A stretch of DNA of 64,000 nucleotides from Tanypteryx hageni (taxonomy: Eukaryota > Arthropoda > Insecta > Odonata > Petaluridae). The stretch spans positions 190,348,370 through 190,412,369 of the forward strand of contig CM054115.1 of the NCBI GenBank assembly GCA_028673005.1, in the 5' to 3' direction. The first letter of the stretch is position 1, and every line of letters starts with the position of its first letter. The notes beneath the pieces were generated by a model that made no database searches, had not been told where the DNA came from, and saw only the letters and a list, made by a program, of their open reading frames with translations. The position numbers and the translations under genes are program-made. Of the stretch, positions 26,983 through 38,900 are shown one piece after another.

Positions 26983-29900
26983 ATGTAGAGGATGATTCAG
27001 GTAAAGAAGTGGTTGAGAAGGGCTATAATAAATTGATTAATGCACACGGAAAAGAGCACACATAGCGGAGAAGTAATGCTACAGTATATGCCAATGACTA
27101 AGTAACAATAATAAGAATACAAATTAATTATTAAGAAATAATGAATGAGACACAACACTAAAGTAGCACTGGTAAGAAAAAAAAATAGAGGCAGAGATGA
27201 AATAAAGTATTAGAGGAAGACACTTGGTAGGAATTAAACACTACTAAACTTAATCGGATAAAGAGCACTGAAATGGAAGTGGACGTTACGGTTGATTAAG
27301 GGGGATGCGAGGGGATTGCACTTAACACTGGTTGGAGGAAATGAGAAGCACACCGAGAAACAATGAACACCACTAAATAGGATTTACGCCAACACGAAAG
27401 GCACTTCGGCACGGGAAAAGGAGCACTAAAACAGTGGAAAACACTAAAATAAACACAGCACAGAAAACTAAGAGAGAAACCGAATAAGGGGAAATTTGAT
27501 GCACCGGAACCACTTGGGAATGAGCACTAGGGAGAGGGAATTACACCTAAAATTTGTGACGAGGACACTATGGGGAGGGGATGGCAGGCGTCACAGGAAC
27601 GGGGGTGGCAGGCGTCACGGGAATGGGGGTGGCAGGCGTCACGGGAACGGGGATGGCAGGCGTCACGGGAACGGGGATGGCAGGCGACACGGGAACGGGG
27701 ATGGCAGGCGACACGGGAACGGGGATGGCAGGCGACATGGGAACGGGGATGACAGGTGACACGGGAACGGGAATTGCAGGCCTCACAGGAACAGGGATGA
27801 CAGGTGACACGGAAACGGGAATTGCAGGCGTCACAGGAACAGGGATGGCTGGCAGAGGTCGATTTGAGGAGTAGGCACTGACAGGAGAATTATTCGACGA
27901 CGGACAAATGTAGCGAGAACGCTCAAAGCACGTTAATCTATGAAAGCCATCCTCCTACATAGTTGTGGATTTCCCTAGTGCGGTTGAAGGAAGTTGGAGT
28001 GCATGCAGCTCCCTTAGGTTGGAGATGAATGTGCGGACACCATTTTGCCGCAGTATGACAACTTTGCCATCGTGCGTCCACACATTACCGAAGCCAGCTG
28101 ATTTTTTTGCTTCGATGAGGAGCTTGAGTCTGGTGGTGGTGAGAGACTCGGTGATCGTGAAACCGGAGCTTTTTAGGGATTTTTTGTTTCGCCAAACATT
28201 ATCCCTATCCTGGTAGCTGAGGAACCTCACAATCATGGGTCGAGGCCTGGAGTAGTTCTTCTTCCCGATACGGTGGGCACGGGACATCATGAACGGACTG
28301 ACACTTACTTTTAATTTGGTCTTTAAAAATTCGTCGACGATTGCCAGTCCGTTTTCTCCATCCTTCTCGGGGATCCCATGGATGAGGAGACAGTTTCGGC
28401 GGCTATATTGTTCCAGATCATCGAGTCTCTCGTCGACGTTTAAAACACGGTCCTCGATCTGGCAGACTTTAAATTTCAAGGCCGAGATCTCCTTCATAAG
28501 CTGTTCCCGGAAATTTTTAAAATTCGTTTCCAGCTTGGCGAGACTATCAATCCGTTGTGGACCGGATAATTGCTTGGCTTCAGCAAGATCATTGCTGAAA
28601 CAGTCCATCTTAGACAAAACTTCAACTAATTTGTCTGAGATGGACTTGTTCTCAGCCATGAGCTGGGTGTTTTGCTCCTGAAGGGCTGCCTTGGTGGTCA
28701 TGACGGGCGAAGGATGTTAATTATTGCGTGAGGGTAGGAGGAGGGAGGAAGCGCTAGCTAATGACGTCCGTCTCCTAGGAGGGACAAAGACTGAGAAGGA
28801 GTAATGGTTATAATAATCCAAGAGGTTGATTAGCCAGAAATTCCATACAAACAAACAAACAAGCGGTTTGCATCTTGAGACTAAAATTTTAATTTTTGAA
28901 AATTTTTAAAATAAATTTCCTGTATGCTATGGTCTTTTATTATGGTCCCATTTTAACTTTCGTTGTGTTCGGTGTAGATGAGTATTTGGGTTGGGTTAGA
29001 TTAAGTTCATGTCAACTTTAACTTTAACGATCATTATTATGCGTTCTTTGCATGAAGTGAACACATACAGGGGAGACCATCTCCATATGTCTGCATGTTT
29101 CAACTCGGAAGCTGCTGGACGTATTTTGATGAAATTTTGGTATTGGGAAATTTGACTAAAATTTGTCAACTGATTCCAATTTTGGTTAAAATCAGATGAT
29201 CATAACAACCACTTTTTATGAAGACCTACAAGTATTTTACAACATACCTCGCAAGCATCTCATTAAATACTCATCTGAGCAAAAATATTGAGAACAAAAG
29301 TTGAATCAAATAATTTAATACACATTTTTTGTAATATAATATTTTCCATAAAACGTAATGTTTATGATAAATTGCAATGGAGTACACCATTCCATTCTTG
29401 TTCATTTGTTATTCTTATATTGTTGTTGGTACCTATGCTACAGTAATGTGTCTGAAGCTACGGTATCACTGATGAATCGTAATAACACTCGTATTCCATT
29501 TTTGTTTACTTTTGCAATGGCAAATCATCATCATAGATCTTTAGTTTATTATTTTCCCGTATAATTGCTACTATTTAAACTTCTAGTACAGCGGTCGCCA
29601 ACCGGTGGTCTGTTGTAGTGACATAGGGAGTGTCGAGTAATCGTAAGATGTTTTAGTACGAGAAGGAATATATTGCCAAGTGTTACATAGGATACAAAAG
29701 GAGATCAGTAATACCCAAACGTTACATAGAGTACAACAGGTGATCAGTAATACCCAACATGCTTACTCGGCTAAATCCTGCAAGGGGGAGGTGGTGCCTT
29801 GGCGACCCTGGTCTCGTAGGAGCTGCTAGCCAGTCAGTTCCGACGCAAACGTAGCCCGCGAAGGCGGACGGGCCGGTCGAGGTTTGACAGAAACGTAGCT

Positions 29901-32900
29901 GGACCAACGAACGAGGGACCGCAGAGGGGCGGGCGATCCTAGTCCCGTAGGAAGGGCTAGCCGGTCAAGGTTGACGCTAACACAGCCGATCCTACTGACA
30001 GAGGAGTCGCAAGGAAACATCGCCCAGTCTCAGGGATGACCCGAGCTTATATACTAACATGAGATACAAAGGTCAAGCGCTAGTCATCCCCTGAAGTGGG
30101 TGATTGAGCGAGCGGGGAATCACCCGAAGGGCGCATTGCCCTGAGATAGCGTGCCTTAAGGGCCTGATTCACCCATAGAGTAAATAATGAGTGTGGCGCT
30201 GCGGCTGACTATACGATGTCTTTCGGCATCCTTACAACATCACCCCGGCGACAGTTGAGACCCCGGGGGTAGAATAAAAAAATAAAAATAATAATCTGAA
30301 TTCCACTCGCTCACTTCCTAGGGACGGGTACAGGATATAGCCGATTTTACATAATAATCTTAATTCAACCTCGGAAACAACGGTGCATGTACAGGAGCTA
30401 TGCATGTTGTAGAATCTTGAGGAATCTTGTGGAATATTATAAACAGTAATTGGGTTATTTGCCAGACTCGGCGGTACATTTTGAGTGCTGACGATTTGCA
30501 ATGGTACATCTGCAGGCATAACAGGCTTCTTAAATTTGTAGTACAACAGTGAACCAATACAACAAAGTAATATTACAAAGATAGCAATGGTTGATATACC
30601 AAAATAATGAATTTTCTTTAAGCTCCAGTCAACTGGTGACAACAACTTAACATTACGTTCTATTTCAGACATGGAAATTGTCGGTACGTTATGGTTATCA
30701 AGCCGTTTGATCGAAGTAAGAATATGCCTTAGATCGTTGGAACCGTTTGCTATGTCAAGATATGTTGAGTCAATTATATTTACATCGAATTTTTCAAGAG
30801 GTTCCAGAGATACTTCAACGTCGATAGAAGAGCTGCTTCTGAAGACATTTGTTATTCCGGGCAGGTAATTTGTATCATACCTGGAGGTATTTCCAAACTC
30901 CCTTGACCAGCTATACTTAAGCGTGAATATTTCTGTAGGCAAACGATATTAAGTGTGGTTTCCTTGCTTACGCTGTAGAACCATCGGCCAGGCGTTTCGC
31001 CCTTGATGTAGACGGTATAAGGGGATTTAGCAAGATGTATATCGCAATTACGTTTGATGTTATCGCTGTTATTCAGGAACATGGCTATATTGCAGGAGCT
31101 AGTTGCATCGGTAAGGATGGGGTAGGTAGGAGGACAAACGTATATGTCGTCTTTGGTACAGTTCTGTGAGTACTCGTTAGGGAGTAAGACAAAGCCATTA
31201 CGTCTAGCCGTCACCGCTAGGTAGGCCGAGTCTGGTTTCAAGAGCACGGCATGGTGATCTTGAGCCGTAGGTGATGGAAAGGAGTACGCCTTAAGTACCT
31301 TAAAACTCCTCTCTTTGTAAGAAAGTGGCAATATTACCAGCAACATTAATGTCCCTGATTGCCGTAGTACTTTCACTCGGGCGATGCCGTAGACAGGCAT
31401 TACATCGCTATTTACGTAGCCAACGAATGTCAGCTCAGAGGTAAGTGTTGGTAAGGCGTTCTGAATGATGCCTTTAAGGTGAGTGGGTGATAGGATGGAA
31501 GGGGTTAATGTGCCTAGCTCCGCTGACATAACAGTATTACTTAAGCGATTTAGTTCATGGGCCAGTTGAGAAATATGCCGAGAGAGAGAAGTAAAGCTTA
31601 TATGTAAAACACTGAAAAGTTTATCCGCAAGGTTTGTGTTAGAAATAGCATGGGAAAGTTCATTGTTGCTATAATTTAAGGTTTGCTGCAAGGCTTGAAG
31701 AGCCTTATATGTTTGCGGAAGCATTTTGTCATGTCTTTTTAAGGTATTTGACGTGTTTGCCGGAAACGCATATCTAGAATTTAAAGATTGTCTAGTCTGG
31801 TCTGCGAGTTTGGAAATTTCTTTTGACAACATCTTAACCTGATCATCAGTCGCGGTTCCTGCCAGAAAATGCAACCCATAGCCTACCACATCAAATAATC
31901 CTCTATTTACACGACTACGATTTGAAATATACATTAGATTGTTAAAATCATCATTTAAACTAGAAATTCCATAGTGTAAATTATGCTCATACACTCGTGA
32001 CATATTATGTAAATTGAGCACAACATTTGATACAGCTTGTGCTGCAACTCTTGAACTTAATTTACAAAATTCCGAATATTGTTCGTTCACTCCACGTATT
32101 CCTTGTCCAAAGGTGTCAATGTGTAAGTCTATATGAACAACCCACTCTCCTGTTGCAAACACAATTTGTCCTTTTGGCACGAATAGAAGTCCTGAGGAGT
32201 CCACTGATGGCACCATTACCGACAGCACAAAAAACAGCAACATAGTTTTCACAAGGTAGGCCATGGTATCTGGAATAACATTGCACGCAATTATTTTATA
32301 TCACTCACACCAGCTAAAGATTTCTGTCATAGACACTCTGCACATAGGTCACACAACACAAGGATCACTGCGCACTTTGGAGGAGTCTCTCGAGCTTGGG
32401 TTTCCTTTTACGAAGCTTGTTGAGCTCGCGCCGCCTTTGATTGTGGCGTTTTCGACCGATGCTGATGAGGTCATCAAGCGTTGTTCCAGAAGGGGAAGGA
32501 TCACGCGTCATCTTGATGACACGCTCTCCAGAATTGTGAGGAATTATTTTAAGGTCAGCAGGCAGCTTAATGGTAGGAAGTGCCTCCCTTGTAGCTCGAG
32601 GGTCCTTGGGCAAGGATGCTTGTAGTCCATCCCCTTTAGGGGGCGTTTCTAGTCTCACCCTAGGAGGAGGGTCCAAATTACGTCCTGGCGTGGGTGGTGG
32701 TTCGACAGGCGGTGACCTGTCAAGCACCGTCAAAGGGTCGTCGGGTGAATCAGGAACCTGCCCTTTCTGCAGGGTGTGGAACAGTCTCCTGGCGCATGAA
32801 AGTTTCAACGATTTGCCCGGTGTGGGAGGGCAAGTATTGGGGACCTCGGGACTGCCTCCGTACACCACTAGTGATTGAAGTGGGCTCCCAAAAATGTCTT

Positions 32901-35900
32901 TTAACCTTTTCAACTCTCTGGAGGAGATGGTTCGTGCCATACTATAATTAGAATATAAGCAGCACAGTTATTGAGGGAGTGTCCTCCCTAGTCTAGGTCT
33001 TAGGTTGTAACGTGGGTGGGGAGAGTTAGGGGTAGGCACTGAAAGGGAGTTAGGAGGGGGTGGCAACTGTGACTGCAAGGGTGGATCAGATTTATTTGGA
33101 AATGGGGAGGAATCGGGTTCTGCTGGTATGGACTCAGGAATGGGGGGTAGCAATTGATCCGTGCGATCATTATTGAGCAGGATTTTGGAAAGGGTAGGCT
33201 CAGGATCAGGGGGTATGGGGACCAAATTCCTGTGGTGAGCCGTGAGTATGCGTCCATCCTGAAGATTTCTTATGTCGTACGTTACCGGGCTCCTGACCTT
33301 CACTACTTCGTAGGGACCTAACCAGCGGGAAACCAGTTTCTTGGCTTGCCCCTTTGAGAGCGCCATATTACGTAATAAAACTAACTGACCCAGACCAATT
33401 GGAATTAATTTTAGATTTCTATTATACCTATCGTGTTCAGCCTCAGAATTAGTTCTGTTGAACTCCGCAGCTTGTGCGTGAGCCATTTGGAGCCTACGTC
33501 GCAGGACGTAGTCGTAGGATGGTTCCTCAGAATAAGAAGTGTGAGCTGGTGTGAGAATGTCATCCCACGGCATGTTGAGTTCCCTACCATACATAAGATA
33601 TGCGGGACTGAACCCGTCATCCTGTGCTTGCTGTTACGGTAGGCAAATAAAGCAAAATTAAGTTAGTCGTCCCAGTCCTTTTGGTCTTGGGAGACATAGT
33701 GTGAAATGATGGCAGTGAAGGTTTGATGGGCCCTTTCTAGTCAACCATTCGCAGCTGGGTTGTAGGGCGACGTAAATATAGTTTTAATTTTCAAAAGTTC
33801 ACATATGCGGCGCATCAACTGAGAGGTAAAATTGGCACCTCTGTCGGTAAGAAGGTATTTTGGAACACCGTGACGACAGATGATGTTCTCAACAAAGACA
33901 CGAGCTACGGTTTCCGCGGTCTGATCTGGGATGGGAAAGGCTTCGGGGTATCTTGTGAAATAGTCTTGACAAGTCAGTATGAAGCGATTGCCTTTGTCTG
34001 ACCTGGGTAGAGGGCCAACTATATCGAGCGAAAGTTTTTCTAGGGGGTAAGTTGCTTCTGCTACAGGCTGCAGTGGCACTGATGGTTTTGTCGCTTTCCG
34101 TTTCTTGCACTCTAAGCATTGCTGTACATATTTCTGAGTATCTACATAGCACCTAATCCAATTGAATTGTCTCTGTACTAACTCTAGCGTTTTGTCAAAC
34201 CCCAAGTGTCCTGCTAGTGGGATATCGTGGCAACGTCGTAATATATAATTTCTCATGAGTTTTGGGGCGCATATCGTAAACTGAGGATCTGTTGTTTTTG
34301 TGTGAATTTTGTATAACACATTATCATTATCGTAAAAGTAGCTAGGGTCATGTTTTTTCGCTAGTTCGTGATATGATCGAAGCTCGGGGCAAACTACTTG
34401 CTCTTTGGCAATCCGTTGTTTATCCCACACAGGCTCATATCGCACGTCGTCGTGTAAGGCTGAGACCCTAGGGATGGTTTTGCGGGAGAGCGCATCAGCG
34501 TGAGCGATCTCCTTGCCAGGGCGGTATTTAACGTCGAATGAATATTCAGTTAACTCCATAATCCATCTAGCAAGTCTTGGCTTTGGCTCTTTAAGGGTAA
34601 GGAGCCAACGAAGGGGTTTGTGGTCGGTATACAGGGTGAAATGGCGCCCGAGGAGATATACTCGAAATTTTTTAACCATGTCCACTATGGCTAAACATTC
34701 CAGCTCGGTTGCAGAATAGGATTTTTCGGCCTTATGTAACTGTCTACTAGCACAAGCTACCGGATGTTCTCCATCTTCGAATTCCTGAGATAACATGCCA
34801 CCAGTAGAGAAAGGAGACGCATCCGTCATCAAAATGAACAGTTTCGAGAAGTCAGGAAATCGTAAGACGGGATGTGATATGAGGGCATTTCGCAAAACTT
34901 CGAAGGCTTCCTGCTGTTCAGTGTTCCACGTATACTCCACATTTTTACTTGTCAACTTCGTAAGTGGGCTAGAAATCTTTGCAAAATTCGGCATGAATTT
35001 TCGGTAGCAGCCTGCAAGTCCAAGGAAAGACTGCAATTGTCGGACATTTGTTGGTACTGGAAAATTTTTTATTGCCTCTACTTTATCGTCATCAGGCTGA
35101 AGACCCCTAGCAGAAATTACATGTCCTAAAAATTTCACGCGTTTTTGGAAGAATCTGCATTTCTGTGGCTTTAGTTTCAAATTCGCCTTCCTAAGTCTTC
35201 CGAAGATTTCTCGTAAGCCTGCTACGTGTTCCTCACACGTTTTGTCGTATCTCAAAATGTCGTCTAAATAAAAGGTACACCCTTGGTTTACAATTCCTGA
35301 TAGAACATTTGTCATCAGCCTCATGAAGGTTGAAGGCGCGTTTGCAAGACTGAAGCTCATCCTATTGCAGTGAAAATGTCCTTCGGGCGTGCTGAATGCG
35401 GTATATTCCTTACTTCTTTCCTCCATCTCCACCTGCCAATAACCACTACACAAGTCCATGGTGGAAAAAAATGACGCTCCTCCTAATAGGTCAAACGTTT
35501 CGTCCATATTAGGAATAGGGAAAACCTCCTTCTTGGTAACACTATTCAAGGCTCTGTAATCGATACAGGGTCGGTATGGTATTTGATCGCCGTTCGGGGT
35601 TCTCTTTTTCACTAGAATTATAGGTGCAGACCACGGGCTTGTGGAAGGGGATATGATGCCTCGACCTAATATGTCTTGGATAGCTTTGTTCAGAGCGGCT
35701 CTTTGAGAATGGGGTACTCGATATGGTCGCTTCTTGATTGGTTTCGAATCGTCAACATCTATAGTATGCCTAACAATGTTGGTGCACCCTAAGCGGACGT
35801 TGCCATGAATAAAAATATCCGCATATTCCCTAATGAGCTGTTTTAGTGGCTCAACAGCCTCGACCGGAGCGTCTTTTAAGTCAAAAAGTGAAAGCAAATC

Positions 35901-38900
35901 TTCAACAATGGGAGGTTCGGGCCATAACTCTGCGTTGCCTGTATCTATCTCGTTCATAAGAGGTACATTTTGGTCGTTGGTGAATAGCTCGACATTGATC
36001 CTGTAGTGCTTTTTTAATACTTGAGTACTACCACGTAAATTGCACATAAGTATAGGAACCGTGCCATCTGGTGTCACTGTGGCTATAATTGGAAGAATAG
36101 TTATATCTTGGTCGTCCTCAATCACAAAGACTTCTTTACCATGCAAGTTATCCAGTTTTGCTTTCGACAACACAAGCGAAAAAGGAGGTACTTTAATTGA
36201 GTCTTTAGTAACAGCTACTTTCAGACCACTTTCCACATTTGAATAGTGACACCCATCTATCTTACAACCGGAATCGGTGGCAGTCTCTTGGACATCGTCA
36301 GTATAACTACAAGCACCATTGCTAAAATCAACGACTGACGGAAGGACATCGGCTTCACCACTCTATTATACTCGATCCAAATATGTCTACTATATGCGCG
36401 GTCTTTTCTTCAACATAAAAAACTTCCCCATTTTCGCTATCAAATGATATCAAGTTGTTTGAGACTAAGGCAGAACTATTTTCGTTTACAGTGATGTTGA
36501 TAAAGGATTTGGGTTCCGTGACTTCTACTTCAAAAGAGATTAAATCTTCAGTGCAATCTTCATGACTCCTAGTACTATTATTGCTAGACTTCAAATTTGT
36601 TTCATGACCTTCACTTATTTTTATTTTGCGATTGTCAAACGAAATACTACTCCCATAACGGATCATGAAGTCGAGGCCAAGAATCCCATCATAATTTGTA
36701 TGACCGAGATTTACTATCAGGGCATCATGCGGGTATGGGCTACAGTCTATAAAAAATGGAACGTAGCATTGACCGATGATTGGTAAGGCATGACCTGAAG
36801 CACTCCTAACTGGAGAGTGATATTCGGAAATTTTGAGTTTACCGAATGGAAAATTCTTACTGCTAACGATGGTTACGGCTGCTCCAGTATCGACAAGAAA
36901 GTTATATTGTACTCCTAATATACGAACTGAGACAGTCAAACCAGCTTCAGGTGTTACTGCCAGAATTAATTCATTCCCGACCGGTTGGCCGGGATCGGGC
37001 CGTTTCCTGAATTGTGGGGAATTAGAGGAGTAGGACAATTAATAGGCCGATGCCCGTTCTGTTTACACACACCGCAGAGCATGAGAGGACAGTCCTTGGA
37101 GATATGTGTAGCGTCACCGCAATTGAAACATTCGCGAGATTGGCTCTTCTCTTTGAAACGACAGAAGCGGGCAAAATGTCCGGTTTTCCCACAGTGATAG
37201 CAGGTACGTATCCCGTTTTGTGTATTTGACACTTGGGTTCGAGCGGCGCGTACGTGCCTTCCTGAAGGAGGGTGTTGAGGGGCTTGTACGGCGTTAAACA
37301 GACTTGTGCAATTCAAAAGTGGCTGAGGCATTGGCTGAAAATGAAAATTTTGGGCGTCCTGATTTGTCACATATTGCTGATGCGGCGTGAACTGAGGCAA
37401 TGTCATGGGTTGGCTCTGAGGGAACGGTTGGGGTGCTAACGCACAAGAGTGTTGTAGCGAGTTAATTTCCTGATTCCTGAATGTGTAATTTCTCGCGTTT
37501 GCTTCCTCGATGGCGGCATACTCTTCCGCTTCTAGGATGTTTTTGGGGTTACAGACTAAAACAAATCTGCCGACTTCCTCCTTCAACCCAATCAAAAATT
37601 GCGCGAGAAGTCTATTATCTGTCATTTTCTTTGTTGCCTCGGAGTTTGGATCGCAACCTGACTGACGTAGTTTATGGGCGATATTCCGCAACCTAGTCGA
37701 AAACTCAGCGACACTCTCAAGTGGTTTTTGTATGCAGGTGCTGAACATTCTCTCAAGTGTAATTGGGGATACCCTTGAGGAAAATCTCCTTTTAAGATGT
37801 GTTGAGAAATTTTCATACGATTCTGTTACATGGGGGTTAGCTGTTACGAAATCGGCGGCAGTACTGTGCAGCCGTAGGCGGGCTATATCTAATGTCTGAG
37901 TTTCACTCCAGCCACTCAGGTGGCTGGTGATTCGAACACTATCCAAAAATTTATCGATTGTTATTTCATCGTCCCCACTAAAATTTGGGATAAAATGAAT
38001 TTGGCTTCCTATTGCGGCAGGTTGTACTGCCGGCTGAGAACCGATCGCACCGTTTTGAGGATCACACTACTGCCCTGGGGCTGTAAAGTGTTTACGGAGG
38101 GCGTGAAATTAATTAAACCTTGAGTTTGTACTGGGTGAGACTCCCAAGGTAGGAGAAAATGGTGATCGCACCGTGACGTATCTGTACACAACCAGTCCAT
38201 AATGACAGAATTCTTCAGTCGCGTTTCAAAATTTTAAATACATGAAAACATCTTACAAAACTCGACACTTGTAGTGGGGTCAAGTTAGAGTAAAAAAAAA
38301 TTACTTAATCTTCACGAAAACCGAAAAATGCATAAGAACGTTAATCAGTGGCCAACATTAGAGAAAAAAAAATTTCCTTTGTTAACTACTTAATATTGCA
38401 TACCGTGAGAAAAATAAGAGAAAAAGAAGAAAATAACAGGAGAATATAAAGAGATTGGTTTAACTGTTTCAATGCTCACAAATGTTTGCCATTTTTACTC
38501 GTTAGATTTCTCGACCATTTTTGAAGGAAGAAAAAAAAAATGTCGGTTCGTTCGATCCATGCATTACCCGCGCTTATATACTAACATGAGATACAAAGGT
38601 CAAGCGCTAGTCATCCGCTGAAGTGGGTGATTGAGCGAGCGGGGAATCACCCGAAGGGCGCATTGCCCTGAGATAGCGTGCCTTAAGGGCCTGATTCACC
38701 CATAGAGTAAATAATGAGTGTGGTGCTGCGGCTGACTATACGATGTCTTTCGGCATCCTTAGAACAGGTCCTCGGACCACTGATAGTCCGCGAAAAAATT
38801 TTGGTGGTCCGTGGAGAAATTTGGACATTATTTGCAATTTTTATGTTTATTATACTGTTTCATTATATTCTGATTCGTCTTCATGTCACCGACACAGGGT

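Larger units (their letters stand above)
23206..28860 (-). mobile_element. Non-LTR retrotransposon (LINE), CR1/L2-like, nearly full length
   Basis: On the - strand it has ORF1, ORF2 (endonuclease plus reverse transcriptase), a 3' UTR of about 550 bases with CTAATAAAG and a TGTC-repeat tail that meets the SINE tail at 23205. The 5' limit near 28860 (a CAAA-repeat) is approximate. The 1 kb between the ORFs contains an AT microsatellite. Confidence 0.85.
29611..38766 (-). mobile_element. Ty3/Gypsy retrotransposon with env (errantivirus-like)
   Basis: A 9.2 kb element on the - strand. The outer ends are TGTTGTA and (T)AGAACA, with a 4 bp target duplication GGTC at 29607-29610 and 38767-38770. 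Gene order is gag, pro, pol (RT, RNase H, integrase), an unknown ORF, then env. It lies only 22 bp inside the hAT left end. Each coding region carries a small number of breaks, so this is a degraded endogenous copy. Confidence 0.92.

Noticed and set aside
27581..27850. CRISPR-like array
   Set aside because: The units are contiguous without unique spacers and lie in a LINE of a eukaryotic genome.
27496..27874. + strand Gly/Thr-rich ORFs over the minisatellite
   Set aside because: A 24 bp repeat leaves several frames open; only the - strand frame is continuous with a recognised protein.
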